Source: Streptomyces sp. NBC_01237 (GTDB lineage: Bacteria; Actinomycetota; Actinomycetes; Streptomycetales; Streptomycetaceae). Taken from it: a stretch of 64,000 nucleotides of DNA. The stretch is taken from the NCBI RefSeq assembly GCF_035917275.1, contig NZ_CP108508.1, positions 7,192,001 through 7,256,000 on the forward strand, written 5' to 3'. Position numbers and translations under genes: made by a program. The notes beneath the pieces were generated by a model, which was given only the letters and a program-made list of their open reading frames with translations, was not told the origin of the DNA and did not search any database. This document shows, piece by piece, positions 26,240-35,049 of this stretch; the stretch's first letter is position 1, and each line of letters begins with the position of its first letter.

Positions 26240-27118
26240 TCAGCGGAGGTAGACACGGTCGGGGTCGACATCGTCGCGCAGGAGCCGCAGTTCCGCGGCC
26301 GTGGGGGACGGCACCGTCGTGACCGTATCGGCCACCCCGAGGTCCCAGCCGGTCGCGGCCCGGACCTGTTCGACGGTGACGCCCGGGTGGACGGCGACCA
26401 GCCGCAGCTCCTCGCCGATGCCCGCGCGGGCCAGGATGCCCAGTTCGGTGATGACCCGGGTGACGCCGATGCCGAGCGGCCGAATGCCCTCGGCGAGCGC
26501 CCGGTCGGGTCCCGGCGTGGTGCAGAAGTCGAGGGCGTCGGTGAAGGAGCGCGGGCTGTGGCGGCGCATCACCACGAACACCTCACGGGAGTTGGCCATC
26601 ACCTCGACGCCGCCGCCGGAGCCGGGCAACCGCACCGACGGGCTGTCCCAGTCCCCGATCACGGAGGTGTTGAGATTGCCCCAGCGGTCGATCTGGGCGG
26701 CGCCCAGGAACCCGACGTCGATATGGCCGCCCTGCAGGACGCAGCCGAACAGGGCGGGCATCGACAGCACCGCCTCGGCCCCCGTGATCAGGACCGCGTC
26801 GGCGATGGTCTCCGGCAGATGGGAGGGGTGCGCGCCGCAGACCCCGGACTCGTACACGACCTCGATCTCCGGCGCGACGGTCAGATGCGCCAGCTCGGTC
26901 GCGAGGGTCGGCAGACCGATTCCGGCGAACACCGTGCGCCGTGCGGCCAGTTCGCGGGAGGCGACGACGGCGAGCAGTTCGGAGGAGGTGACGGGCGCCG
27001 CGGCGGTGCTTGTGGTGCTCGTGGTCTTCGTGGTGCCCCCCGTGCCTGCCGTGCCCGCCGTGCCTGCCGTGCCCCCCGTGCCCGCCGTGTCTGTGCCGCT
27101 CGTGCTGCTCGTGGTCAT
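26240..27118 (-). CDS. CoA-transferase beta subunit (3-oxoacid type)
   Basis: 292 aa. After a 45-residue low-complexity leader of Thr/Gly/Ala/Ser triplets (TAGTGGTAG and so on), a family I CoA-transferase beta domain begins at TSSELLAVVASRELAARRTVFAGIGLPTLA. The expected catalytic Glu is present in VYESGVCG. ATG 27118 has GAAGGAG at ideal spacing, so the low-complexity leader seems translated. Similar to PcaJ/DcaJ (3-oxoadipate or dicarboxylate activation); an IpdB-like hydrolase role is a weaker alternative. It lies 26 bp after the alpha subunit. Confidence 0.9.
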   Translation of the reverse strand: MTTSSTSGTDTAGTGGTAGTAGTAGTGGTTKTTSTTSTAAAPVTSSELLAVVASRELAARRTVFAGIGLPTLATELAHLTVAPEIEVVYESGVCGAHPSHLPETIADAVLITGAEAVLSMPALFGCVLQGGHIDVGFLGAAQIDRWGNLNTSVIGDWDSPSVRLPGSGGGVEVMANSREVFVVMRRHSPRSFTDALDFCTTPGPDRALAEGIRPLGIGVTRVITELGILARAGIGEELRLVAVHPGVTVEQVRAATGWDLGVADTVTTVPSPTAAELRLLRDDVDPDRVYLR

Positions 27119-27144
27119 GATCGGCTCCTTCTCGTGTCCCGCGC

Positions 27145-28146
27145 TCACAGCCGCCGTCCGTAGTTCACCGGCTCGCTCAGCGCCTCGCCGACCGCGAGCC
27201 CCGCCCAGAACTCCTCGCCGAGCTTGTCCACGTACGCGGCGTGGTCGGCCGTCCCGCGCACCCACTCGTCCAGCCACTCCTGGAGCCGGTCCGGGTCCTT
27301 GCTGATCCGCGACCAGGCCCGGTAGAAGGAGTTGTCCCGGTCGTAGTACCCCTGCGCGAAGGAGGGGTGGGCGCCGCGCGGGCAGACCACGACGGCGTCG
27401 ACCGCGTGGGCGGGTACCAGGGTGCGGTTCGGGTCCGAGCGGATCACCTCGTCGTCGACGAGCTCCTCCACGACGACGATCGCCTTGTCCGCCGCGTACA
27501 CCGCCTCGGCCTGGATGCCGGTCAGTCCCCACATCTGGGTGTTGCCCCGGCGGTCGGCGCGCTGGGCGTGGATGATCGTCACGTCCGGGTTGACCGGCGG
27601 GACGACATAGATCCGCTCCGGTTCGCCGTCCGGACCGGGATAGGGCGAGGTGACCTTGCGCAGACCGGGATTGACCGACGGCAGGTCGCTCCCGCCGTAG
27701 GAACGCAGCGGATAGAAGGGGAGCCGCTGCGAACCGGCGAGATACCGGCAGATCATCCCGTAGTGGCTGTACTCCTCGAACACCAGCGGCTCCGGGTCGG
27801 CGTTCTCGATCCGCCTGCGCAGCTCGCCCAGCGAACCGGCGGAGGAGTTGCCCACGAAGGAGGAGACCAGTCGGGAGACACAGCCCGCCGCGAGCATCTG
27901 GTCCACCACGATGTCCGCCGTCATCCGGACGACGGTGAGGTCCCGGCGGCCCTGGCGGATGATCTCGTGCCCGGCGGCGGTCGGGATGAGATGGGTGAAG
28001 CCTTCGAGACTGATGGTGCCTCCGTCGTGGACGAAGGCGGCGACGGCCGCTTTCATCGACATGACCTTGTCCGTCCCGTCGGTCCCGTCGACTACGTGGG
28101 TCCCGTCCGCCCCGTCCGCCCCGTCGGTCCTGTCCGTCCGGTCCAC
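27145..28146 (-). CDS. CoA-transferase alpha subunit (3-oxoacid type)
   Basis: 333-aa partner of the beta subunit. The N-terminal 28 residues are an Asp/Gly/Thr repeat (DRTDRTDGADGADGT), then the domain starts MKAAVAAFVHDGGTISLEGFTHLIP, ending in EPVNYGRRL. GTG 28146 has GAGGAG just upstream. Transfers CoA to a free acid so that the dehydrogenase and the nearby thiolase can degrade it. Divergent from the LysR gene, whose product is the likely regulator. Confidence 0.9.
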   Translation of the reverse strand: MDRTDRTDGADGADGTHVVDGTDGTDKVMSMKAAVAAFVHDGGTISLEGFTHLIPTAAGHEIIRQGRRDLTVVRMTADIVVDQMLAAGCVSRLVSSFVGNSSAGSLGELRRRIENADPEPLVFEEYSHYGMICRYLAGSQRLPFYPLRSYGGSDLPSVNPGLRKVTSPYPGPDGEPERIYVVPPVNPDVTIIHAQRADRRGNTQMWGLTGIQAEAVYAADKAIVVVEELVDDEVIRSDPNRTLVPAHAVDAVVVCPRGAHPSFAQGYYDRDNSFYRAWSRISKDPDRLQEWLDEWVRGTADHAAYVDKLGEEFWAGLAVGEALSEPVNYGRRL

Positions 28147-28194
28147 AGTGCTCCTCGGCCTAGGCGTGCAGATCGCCCCACGGTGTCAGCGGCC

Positions 28195-28219
28195 ATTGAT
28201 CGCTGTCCAATACCGAATT
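28195..28219. promoter_or_regulatory. candidate LysR-type operator between CoA-transferase operon and lysR gene
   Basis: ATTG-N9-CAAT (28195-28211) is a dyad fitting the T-N11-A rule for LysR regulators. Overlapping it, 28205-28219 read on the minus strand is AATTCGGTATTGGAC, repeated with one change upstream of the thiolase gene. The whole divergent space is 124 bp. Confidence 0.6.
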
Positions 28220-28270
28220 AGGGTCGGATCAAGACGTGCCGGATATGAATGAAGGGGAGGGGGCGCAGGT

Positions 28271-29167
28271 ATGGAGCTACGTCATCTGAACGCGTTCGTC
28301 GCCGTGGCCGAGGAGCTGCACTTCGGCCGGGCCGCCAAGCGGCTCCAGATGGCCCAGCCCCCGCTCAGCCAGCAGATCCGGCAGCTGGAGAAGGAGCTCG
28401 GCGTCCAGCTCTTCCGGCGCAACACCCGCTCGGTACGGCTCACCAGCGCGGGGGAGTCGTTCCTGGAACCGGTACGGACGGTCCTGGACGACCTCGACAC
28501 CGCGGTACGGGCCGCCCGGTCGGCGGGCCGCGGTGAGTACGGCCGGGTCACCATCGGTTTCGCCGGCGCCTCCAGCCACGAGACGCTGCCCCAGCTCACC
28601 CGCGCCGTGCGCGCCGCCCACCCCGGCCTCGAACTCGTCATGACCGGCCAGACGTACGCCAACGTCGCGCTGTCCCGGGTCGCCGACGGCACGCTCGACC
28701 TCGGGTTCGTCCGGCTGCCGGTGACCCAGCCGGGAGTGGCCTACCGGGTGATCGACGAGGAGGAGCTGCTGTGCGCCCTGCCCTCCGACCACCCGCTCGC
28801 CCAGCGGGAGACGGTGCCGATCGGGGTCCTGGCCGAGGAATCGTTCGTCTCGTTCCCGGCCAACACCGGCTCCACCGTGCGCGACGCGATGGTCGAGGCG
28901 TGCGAGGGCGCCGGGTTCAACCCGCGGGTGGTCCAGGAGGCCCCCGACTCGTACACGATCCTGGCGCTGGTCGCCGCCGGAGTCGGTGTGACCCTCACGG
29001 TCACCTCGTGCCAGCACATCCAGCAGAACGGGCTCGTCTACCGTCCCCTCGCCGGACCGCCCATCCGCCGTCAGGCGGCCCTGGCCTGGCGTGCCGACAA
29101 TCCCTCCGCCGCGCTGCGCGCCGTGCTCGCCGTCGCCGAGGAGGCCCTGCCGACGCCGTCGCGCTGA
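28271..29167 (+). CDS. LysR family transcriptional regulator
   Basis: 298 aa. N-terminal winged HTH MELRHLNAFVAVAEELHFGRAAKRL..QPPLSQQIRQLEKELGVQLF, close to the CatM/BenM branch that senses aromatic-ring or acyl breakdown products. It is followed by a periplasmic-binding-like effector domain (VTIGFAGASSHETLPQL..LDLGFVRLP). Divergent from the CoA-transferase operon and directly upstream of the thiolase gene, so it probably activates both. ATG 28271 fits the family start. Confidence 0.93.
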   Translation: MELRHLNAFVAVAEELHFGRAAKRLQMAQPPLSQQIRQLEKELGVQLFRRNTRSVRLTSAGESFLEPVRTVLDDLDTAVRAARSAGRGEYGRVTIGFAGASSHETLPQLTRAVRAAHPGLELVMTGQTYANVALSRVADGTLDLGFVRLPVTQPGVAYRVIDEEELLCALPSDHPLAQRETVPIGVLAEESFVSFPANTGSTVRDAMVEACEGAGFNPRVVQEAPDSYTILALVAAGVGVTLTVTSCQHIQQNGLVYRPLAGPPIRRQAALAWRADNPSAALRAVLAVAEEALPTPSR

Positions 29168-29214
29168 ACGGGGCGAGGGCCCCATTGAGACGGGTCACGT
29201 CTCGAACCAGGGTG

Positions 29215-29229
29215 AATTCGATATTGGAC
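29215..29229. promoter_or_regulatory. second copy of the LysR-type element, upstream of thiolase
   Basis: AATTCGATATTGGAC, 14 of 15 bases identical to the element in the divergent region at 28205-28219. It lies 75 bp before the thiolase start. Confidence 0.6.
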
Positions 29230-29303
29230 CGACTCAGTCGCCGGATGCGATGGTCGCCCACATACCCGCACCGTCCCCGCCGCCCCTCGCGAAAGGCCCT
29301 GCC

Positions 29304-30530
29304 GTGCCCGACCCGCTCGATGTCGTCATCTGCGAACCGCTGCGCACCCCCATCGGCCGTTTCGGCGGGGCGTTCGCGCAGCAGACACCGGCCTCGCTCG
29401 CCGCGCGTGTCATCGCCGAGGTCGTCGCCCGTACCGGTATCGATCCGGACCGGGTCGACGAGGTGATCCTCGGGCACGCCTACCCGTCCGCCGAGGCGCC
29501 GGCCATCGGCAGGGTCGCCGCCCTGGACGCGGGGCTCCCCGCGACCGTCACCGGCGCCCAGATCGACCGGCGCTGCGGGTCCGGCCTCCAGGCCGTGCTC
29601 GACGCGGCGATGCAGATCCGGGCCGGCTTCAGCGAGGTCGTCATCGCGGGCGGCGTCGACGTGATGAGCGCCGCCCCCTACTACACGCACGACGGGCGCT
29701 GGGGCATCAAGGGCCCCGGCCTCCAGCTCCACGACGCGCTGGCCCGGGGCCGGGTCACCGCGGGCGGCGTCAACCACCCCGTCCCCGGCGGCATGATCGA
29801 GACCGCGGAGAACCTGCGCCGGGAGTACGGGATCAGCCGCGCCGACCAGGACGCGCTGGCGCTGCGCTCGCAGCAGCGCGCCGCACGTGCGGCAGCCGAG
29901 GGCCGGTACGGGGCGGAGACCGTCCCCGTCACCGTACGGACCCGCAAGGGCGAGACGTCGGTGACCGCGGACGAACACCCCCGCCCCGACACCACCGCCG
30001 AGCAACTCGCCGGGCTCCGCCCGATCATGGGCAAGTCCGACCCCGGGGCGACCGTCACCGCGGGCAACGCGAGCGGCCAGAACGACGCGGCCGCCGCCTG
30101 CCTGGTGACGGGCGCGGCCACCGCCGAACGCCTGGGACTGACCCCGCTCGTCCGGCTGGTCTCGTTCGCGCGGGCGGGAGTACCCGCCGCGACCATGGGC
30201 ATCGGCCCCGTCCCGGCCACCCGTGCGGCGCTCGCCCGCGCCGGACTCACCCTGGCCGACCTCGACCTGATCGAGCTCAACGAGGCGTTCGCCGCGCAAG
30301 TGCTCGCCTGTACGCGGGAACTGGGTCTGGGCGACACCGATCACGAGCAGCGGATCAACGTCAACGGATCCGGAATCTCCCTCGGCCACCCGGTCGGCGC
30401 CACCGGCGCCCGCCTCCTCGCCACGCTCACCCACGAAATGCACCGCCGTGAGTCCCGCTACGGGCTGGAGACGATGTGCATCGGCGGCGGCCAGGGCCTG
30501 GCAGCCGTCTTCGAGCGCATCGCGTCCTGA
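29304..30530 (+). CDS. thiolase (acetyl-CoA C-acyltransferase)
   Basis: 408-aa degradative-type thiolase. The acyl-accepting Cys is in DRRCGSGLQAV, followed by GGVDVMSAAPYY; NEAFAAQVL, GSGISLGHPVGATGARLL with the catalytic His, and CIGGGQGLAAVFE with the second Cys are all present. GTG 29304 has GAAAGG 8 nt upstream; an ATG at 29247 would only add a Pro-rich extension. Cleaves 3-oxoacyl-CoA (possibly 3-oxoadipyl-CoA) and would complete the pathway of the divergent operon. Confidence 0.94.
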   Translation: MPDPLDVVICEPLRTPIGRFGGAFAQQTPASLAARVIAEVVARTGIDPDRVDEVILGHAYPSAEAPAIGRVAALDAGLPATVTGAQIDRRCGSGLQAVLDAAMQIRAGFSEVVIAGGVDVMSAAPYYTHDGRWGIKGPGLQLHDALARGRVTAGGVNHPVPGGMIETAENLRREYGISRADQDALALRSQQRAARAAAEGRYGAETVPVTVRTRKGETSVTADEHPRPDTTAEQLAGLRPIMGKSDPGATVTAGNASGQNDAAAACLVTGAATAERLGLTPLVRLVSFARAGVPAATMGIGPVPATRAALARAGLTLADLDLIELNEAFAAQVLACTRELGLGDTDHEQRINVNGSGISLGHPVGATGARLLATLTHEMHRRESRYGLETMCIGGGQGLAAVFERIAS

Positions 30531-30552
30531 CACACCGGACCGGGTCGCCGCG

Positions 30553-30639
30553 GTGACCTGTCACACCGCAGGGCGTGGTGGCACAGGACGCCGCGTCCCG
30601 CACTGTGACATGTCACGCCGCCACGCGACGACATGTCAC
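30553..30639. promoter_or_regulatory. three GTGACATGTCAC-like palindromes
   Basis: A perfect copy at 30605-30616 is flanked by GTGACCTGTCAC (30553-30564) and ACGACATGTCAC (30628-30639). They lie just upstream of the MFS remnant and match the motif seen at the hydroxyproline cluster. Confidence 0.6.
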
Positions 30640-30659
30640 ATTGCACCCCGATCCCCGCG

Positions 30660-31035
30660 CCCTCCCCCCTCCCCTGTTCCTCCTCATCAGCACCGAGAAC
30701 TACGGCCTCGCGATGCTCGGTGTCGCCGTCGCCACGATCCCGCACTGCCTCTACTACGCGGCCCTCGCGGGCATGCTCGCCAGCCGCTTCCCCGCTCACC
30801 TGCGGTACGCCGGCATCTCTCTGTGCTACCAGCTCTGCGGCACCCTGCTGGGCGGGACGACCCCGATCATCGGCCAGTTCCTGCTGAACCGGACCGGTTC
30901 GATCGCCGCCGTCATCGCGTACGCGGTCTTCCAGGCCGTGCTGACCCTGGGCTGCATGCTGCTGCTCCTCAAGCGCCCCAACCACGACGAGCAGGCGGCC
31001 GAACCGGTGGCCGCGTCCCCCGCCACCGCCCGCGT
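30660..31035 (+). pseudogene. MFS (MHS-family) transporter remnant, C-terminal end only
   Basis: No start codon context; from about 30690 the frame encodes the last few helices of a metabolite:H+ symporter (ENYGLAMLGVAVATIPHCLY, ASRFPAHLRYAGISLCYQ, then LGCMLLLLKRPNHDEQAAEP). The family is normally around 430 aa, so roughly three quarters of the gene is gone. It then runs straight into the MaoC remnant in another frame. MHS transporters carry proline/betaine, shikimate or dicarboxylates. Confidence 0.75.
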
Positions 31036-31385
31036 ATGTGTCCGGGGACCACCAGTGGATCCACACCGACGTGGAGCGGGCCGCGAACGGACCGTACGGA
31101 CGGACCATCGCCCACGGGTACATGGTCCTCAGTTGGGGCATCCCGATGTTCGGCGAACTGCTCCAGGTACGAGGAGTGGGCCGGGACCTCAACTATGGGG
31201 TGAACCGCGTCCGTTACCCGACGCTCGTCCCGGTCGGCGGCCGGGTCCGGCTGCACGCCTCGGTCACCGAGGTCAGGGAGGTCGCGAGCGGCGGCGTTCA
31301 GATGACCCGGGCGTTCACCTTCGAGCTGGAGGCATCCGCGAGACCGGCCTGCGTGGCGGAGTCGCTGACGCGCTTCTACCCGTAG
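31036..31385 (+). pseudogene. MaoC-like enoyl-CoA hydratase remnant
   Basis: Encodes the hot-dog hydratase core from SGDHQWIHTDVERA (catalytic His region) through GPYGRTIAHGYMVLSW to the end (ACVAESLTRFYP). The normal N-terminal 35-40 residues are missing, the junction with the MFS remnant taking their place. The ATG at 31038 is fortuitous, though a short protein of 115 aa could still be made. Functionally it would have belonged with the acyl-CoA degradation genes upstream. Confidence 0.7.
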
Positions 31386-31476
31386 AAGCGCCACGAACCC
31401 GCCTCCCCCCCGACCTGGCGTCCAGCACCTCCGAAACCCCGCGCCCCGGCCCGGAAACCCCGCGCCCCGGCCCCGG

Positions 31477-32670
31477 CTATCCCAACTCCCCGTACAAGTA
31501 GTGCCGCGTCCCCGCCAAGGCGGCCCGGCACCACGCGTCCACGTCGTCCTGGTCCATCGCCGCCCAGTCGGGGGTCTCCTCCACCTGGGCGCGCCCCAGC
31601 CTGCGCCCCAGCTCCACCAGGTGGGCGCCCACAGCGGTGCGTTCGTCCGCGTACCGCTCCAGGGCCTCGGCCGGTGACGCGGCGCCCCGCAGCGCCCGCT
31701 CCAGGGCGCGCGCGTCCTGGAGTGCCTTGACCGCGCCGCTGGCCGTGTGCGGCCGGGTGACCCCCGCCGCGTCCCCGGCCAGCAGGAACGGGGACCGTGC
31801 GGTGCGGGGGACCTGGATGTCGACGACCGGGTGGCAGGCCATGGCGACATGCTCGCCACGCGCGACGATGTCGGCCCAGGCCGCCGGGAAGTGCTCATCG
31901 GCGATATCGCGTACGTACGTCCCGACATCGACGCCCGACGCGGGCGGACGGCCGTAGATGGCGTACGCCAGCAGCCGGTCGCGGGACTCGCCGCGCCGCG
32001 TGACGCCCCCGGAGCCGGCCGGGATCAGATAGAAGATCCCGTGACCGCCCCGGAAGCAGAGGGTGACCCATGCCTCGCGCAGCAGCTCCAGCTCCCGCCG
32101 ATGACCGGCGAGGGTGCTCAGCGCGATGGTGCCGCGCCACACCCGATACCCGGCGGGTGTCGGACGCAGCCCGGGTGCCAGCAGCTGACGGGTCGGCGAT
32201 TCGTGCCCGTCGGCTCCCACGACGATGTCGTACAACTCCTCCCCGTCCGCGGTACGGATCACCGCCCGCCCGGACGGCGCGTGCCCGACCCCGGTCACGG
32301 GCCGCCCCCGCAGGTAGCGAGCCCCGCCCGTGTTCGCGCGCAACGACCGCCACAACAGGCCCCAGTTGCACGGGGTCACCGCGGAGGCCTGCCGCGCGAA
32401 CTCCCGCCCGGAGTACCGTCCCGGCTGCCGGGTGACCCAGATCCGGGACGCCACCGGGGCGGTCGGCATGGCCGCGTCCAGATATCCGGCCGCGACCAGT
32501 TCCTCGTGCAGGGGAGGCGGGATCACGATCCCGAACCCCCGGTCCTGGAGTTCGCCGTCGCTGCGCTCGTACACGGTGACGTCCGCACCGGCCCGGATCC
32601 CCGCGACGGCCATCGCGCAACCGGCGATGCTGCCGCCGACCACCCCGATCCGCAAGGCTGTTGTCGCCAC
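31477..32670 (-). CDS. FAD-dependent aromatic-type monooxygenase
   Basis: 397-aa single-component flavoprotein hydroxylase. FAD sites: LRIGVVGGSIAGCAMAVAGI (GxGxxG-like) at the N-terminus, VVGADGHES (DG motif) and the C-terminal LLAGDAAGVTRPHTASGAVKALQDA (GD motif). GTG 32670 is preceded by GAAGGTGG. Likely hydroxylates an aromatic or N-heterocyclic acid with NAD(P)H. Placed between the thiolase region and a GntR regulator, it may feed the adjacent acyl-CoA pathway. Substrate not predictable. Confidence 0.9.
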   Translation of the reverse strand: MATTALRIGVVGGSIAGCAMAVAGIRAGADVTVYERSDGELQDRGFGIVIPPPLHEELVAAGYLDAAMPTAPVASRIWVTRQPGRYSGREFARQASAVTPCNWGLLWRSLRANTGGARYLRGRPVTGVGHAPSGRAVIRTADGEELYDIVVGADGHESPTRQLLAPGLRPTPAGYRVWRGTIALSTLAGHRRELELLREAWVTLCFRGGHGIFYLIPAGSGGVTRRGESRDRLLAYAIYGRPPASGVDVGTYVRDIADEHFPAAWADIVARGEHVAMACHPVVDIQVPRTARSPFLLAGDAAGVTRPHTASGAVKALQDARALERALRGAASPAEALERYADERTAVGAHLVELGRRLGRAQVEETPDWAAMDQDDVDAWCRAALAGTRHYLYGELG

Positions 32671-32792
32671 GCCGCCACCACCTTCGCCGGCTCGCCCTGG
32701 GAGACGCTGAACCCGCACATCGTCCCACTCGACGGCCGGTCGCGCGGCCCGCTGTGGACATCGCCCGGGTGCGGGCGGCGAGGCGCCGGGTC
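32671..32792. other. 122-bp gap; coding-like debris possible
   Basis: The plus strand reads TTFAGSPWETLNPHIVPLDG in one frame without a start or ribosome site. It has the composition of protein-coding sequence but was not matched to any family. No other feature seen. Confidence 0.25.
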
Positions 32793-33524
32793 TCAGACCT
32801 CGATGCCGTCGCGGGCGCGGGCTTCGGAGATCCGGCGTCTGACCGGGGCGTAGTGCTCGCCCAGTGAGGTGATGAAGCCGGGGATGTCGCCCGCTCGTGC
32901 GGCGTCCACGATGTTCTGGTGGGCGGTGATCGTTTCCGTCTCGTCGGCGTGTGTGAAGCCGTCCAGGTGCGGCGCGACGATCGCGTACACGTCCCAGAAG
33001 GCCATCGAGAGCCGGCCGATCAGATCGTTTCCGAGCGGGGCGACGAGCAGGGCGTGGAAGGCGCGGTCCGCCTCCACGAAGCCGGTCCCCTCGCCCGCGC
33101 CGGTCTCGCGCATCGTCGCGACCAGGGCGTCCAGCCCGTCGAGTTGCTCCGGTTCCAGCAGCGAGACGATCCGATCGGCCGTGCCGCGCTCGAACAGTTC
33201 GCGTACGTCGACGAGGTCGGCCAGCACCTGGAAGTCATCGCCGGGGGAGAGCAGGCCACGGAAGGTCAGGCTCTCCACCAGGGCGGACAGGCTCAGCCGC
33301 CCGACGTACGTGCCGTGCCCGTGGCGCACCTCGACGATGTCGAGCGCGGCGAGGATCTTGACCGCCTCGCGGATGCTGGAGCGGCTGGCGCCGAGCGCCT
33401 CGCACAGGGCCGGCTCGGTGGGCAGCGGGTCCCCGGGGCGCAGCTTCTCCTCAAGGATGTAGCGCTTGATGCCGTCGACGACTTCCTGCCGGAGCAGCGT
33501 CCGGCCGGACCGGGTGCCGGACAT
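32793..33524 (-). CDS. GntR (FadR subfamily) transcriptional regulator
   Basis: 243-aa regulator: winged HTH at the N-terminus (RQEVVDGIKRYILEEKLRPGDPLPTEPALCEALGASRSSIREAVKIL), then an all-helical FCD ligand domain (ADLVDVRELFERGTADRI.. with metal-type Asp/His positions such as EADRAFHALL and TITAHQNIVDAARAGD). ATG 33524 has GGGGAG 8 nt upstream; an ATG at 33560 is possible. Likely controls the flavin monooxygenase gene downstream or a linked sugar-acid or acyl pathway. Confidence 0.9.
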   Translation of the reverse strand: MSGTRSGRTLLRQEVVDGIKRYILEEKLRPGDPLPTEPALCEALGASRSSIREAVKILAALDIVEVRHGHGTYVGRLSLSALVESLTFRGLLSPGDDFQVLADLVDVRELFERGTADRIVSLLEPEQLDGLDALVATMRETGAGEGTGFVEADRAFHALLVAPLGNDLIGRLSMAFWDVYAIVAPHLDGFTHADETETITAHQNIVDAARAGDIPGFITSLGEHYAPVRRRISEARARDGIEV

Positions 33525-33639
33525 AGGTGAACTCCCCGCCTCGTGAACCCGTTCGATCATCGAACGACGGCACCACGCTATCAAGGCGTCAGATATCAGA
33601 CATCCGTTGACCGGGAACCTCGGTGTCGCCCCTCGCACG

Positions 33640-33685
33640 CGAAGGGTCCGGCAGAACAGCGTCAGCTGTCCTGCCGGACCCTTCG
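33640..33685 (-). terminator. long terminator hairpin of the chaplin gene
   Basis: A 15-bp perfect outer stem (33640-33654 with 33671-33685) encloses a second 5-bp stem. It begins 20 bp past the long-chaplin stop. Confidence 0.85.
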
Positions 33686-33704
33686 TCGACCGGACGGGCC
33701 GGTC

Positions 33705-34448
33705 TCAGCCCCGCGAACCGCGGGTGCGGCGCATCAGGATCGCCCCGCCGAGCAGCAGCCCGGCGCTGGCACCGGCGGCCAGGCCGAGACCGGCGGAACC
33801 GGTTTCGGCGAGGTGCGCGCCCGGCTGGTTCGGCCGGGGGGTGTCGTTCGGCGGCGTGTGGACCGGCGGCTCGTTGGCGGGCGGCTCGTTCGTCGGCGGC
33901 TCGTCGACCGGAGGTTCGTCGACGGGCGGCTCGTCGACCGGGGGCTCATCGACCGGCGGCTCTTCGGTCGGCGGCTCCTCCGTGGGCGGCTCTTCGGTCG
34001 GAGGGTGGTGGTGGTCCGGGCCGCTCACGTTCGCGCACTCGTTGCCGAAGGTGGGGTTGAGCAGTCCGACGACGTTGACGCCGTTGCCGCAGGCGTTGAC
34101 CGGGACATCCACGGGTGCCTGGACCAGGTTCCCCGACAGGACGCCCGGGGAGTGGGCCGCCACACCTTCGGCGCCGGCTCCGCTCTGGCCCCCGTGGCCA
34201 CCGGAGTCCACGTTCTTGCAGGCGTTGCCGAACGCCGGGTTCAGCAGGGCGATCACATTGACCGTGTTGCCGCACGCGTTGACCGGGATGTGCACCGGCA
34301 CCTGGACGGCGTTGCCGGAGCCGACCCCCGGCGAGCCGACAGCGGCACCCTCGGCCGAGGCGTCGGCGTGCGCGTAGCCGCCCGCCGCGGACAGGATGCC
34401 CGACGCCGCAGCCATAACGATCATACTTTTATTCAAGACCTGTCGCAT
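33705..34448 (-). CDS. chpA: long chaplin with sortase signal (ChpA/B/C type)
   Basis: 247-aa cell-wall-anchored hydrophobin-like protein of aerial hyphae. Order: signal peptide (1-28), chaplin domain 1 (about 32-80, Cys59 and Cys77), chaplin domain 2 (about 92-141, Cys120 and Cys138), a His/Pro/Glu/Asp spacer of 5-residue repeats such as PPTEE and PPVDE (149-195), sortase motif LAETG (213-217), a hydrophobic anchor and an RRTRG tail. Chaplin domains form amyloid fibrils that lower surface tension. ATG 34448 has AAGGAAGG upstream. The symbol is a family-level assignment; ChpB or ChpC is equally possible. Confidence 0.93.
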   Translation of the reverse strand: MRQVLNKSMIVMAAASGILSAAGGYAHADASAEGAAVGSPGVGSGNAVQVPVHIPVNACGNTVNVIALLNPAFGNACKNVDSGGHGGQSGAGAEGVAAHSPGVLSGNLVQAPVDVPVNACGNGVNVVGLLNPTFGNECANVSGPDHHHPPTEEPPTEEPPTEEPPVDEPPVDEPPVDEPPVDEPPTNEPPANEPPVHTPPNDTPRPNQPGAHLAETGSAGLGLAAGASAGLLLGGAILMRRTRGSRG

Positions 34449-35049
34449 TAATTGCCCTTCCTTAGGACACTTCGCATGGGCGATTCGCCCGCGGAATCGT
34501 CGGGCGGTGCCGCTTCCTCCGTCGAGGCCGTGTGCTCCGGCGGAGGTCATTCCGAAAGCTGTTGACCAAGTGCGCGCTGGACGTCACCCATAACGACCGA
34601 GAGTTGTGGGGGAAACTTGGAAGTCAGTGGAAATTCTGTAATCATCCGAACGGATGACGCACAGGCGTTTGTGTCCTGGTCCGGGCGGTGAGGGAATTGG
34701 TAGAAGGATCAAAGGTATTCGGGGGATCGGTTCCCCGAGGGTGTCCGCGTCGAGGGTGGGCGGGGGCGTCCACTTCTCGGACGTCCGGCGGTGAACACCC
34801 CGTCGAAGGGTCGCAATTCCTTCACGAATCGCCTTCACGGCGATTGTCCCTGCCGATAGGACCGGGCCGGGCGGGGATTCGTCGCACGCGTGGCCAAGGG
34901 ATCACCCGGACGGGGTGGACATCGGGCGTGCCTCAGGTCAATGCGCCCCGAGCGCCAGGCATTCGAGTGAATGCAGAGAACCAATTGCCGGGTCGTGAGT
35001 TGGTCAGGGGGCTCCGGTACGGGGCAACCGGATACGAGAAGGGTTCATC
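34449..35049. promoter_or_regulatory. 600-bp divergent control region between chaplin and first rodlin
   Basis: No gene seen. It contains a perfect dyad, TCATCCG-AA-CGGATGA (34642-34657), in an AT-richer stretch, and, near the rodlin side, the conserved promoter block annotated separately. Long leaders are usual for developmental surface-protein genes. Confidence 0.6.
34976..35003 (+). promoter_or_regulatory. rodlin-1 promoter block (SigBldN-like)
   Basis: GAGAAC-N16-AGTTGG, similar in sequence and spacing to the recalled SigBldN consensus CGTAAC-N16-CGTTGA. The surrounding sequence (TTCGAGTGAATG upstream, GTTGgTCAGG..GCTCCGG downstream) recurs before the second rodlin gene. Confidence 0.55.

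Noticed and set aside
31038..31385. Intact short MaoC gene
   Set aside because: The N-terminal strand and first helix of the hot-dog fold are missing and the upstream sequence belongs to a transporter remnant; called a pseudogene.
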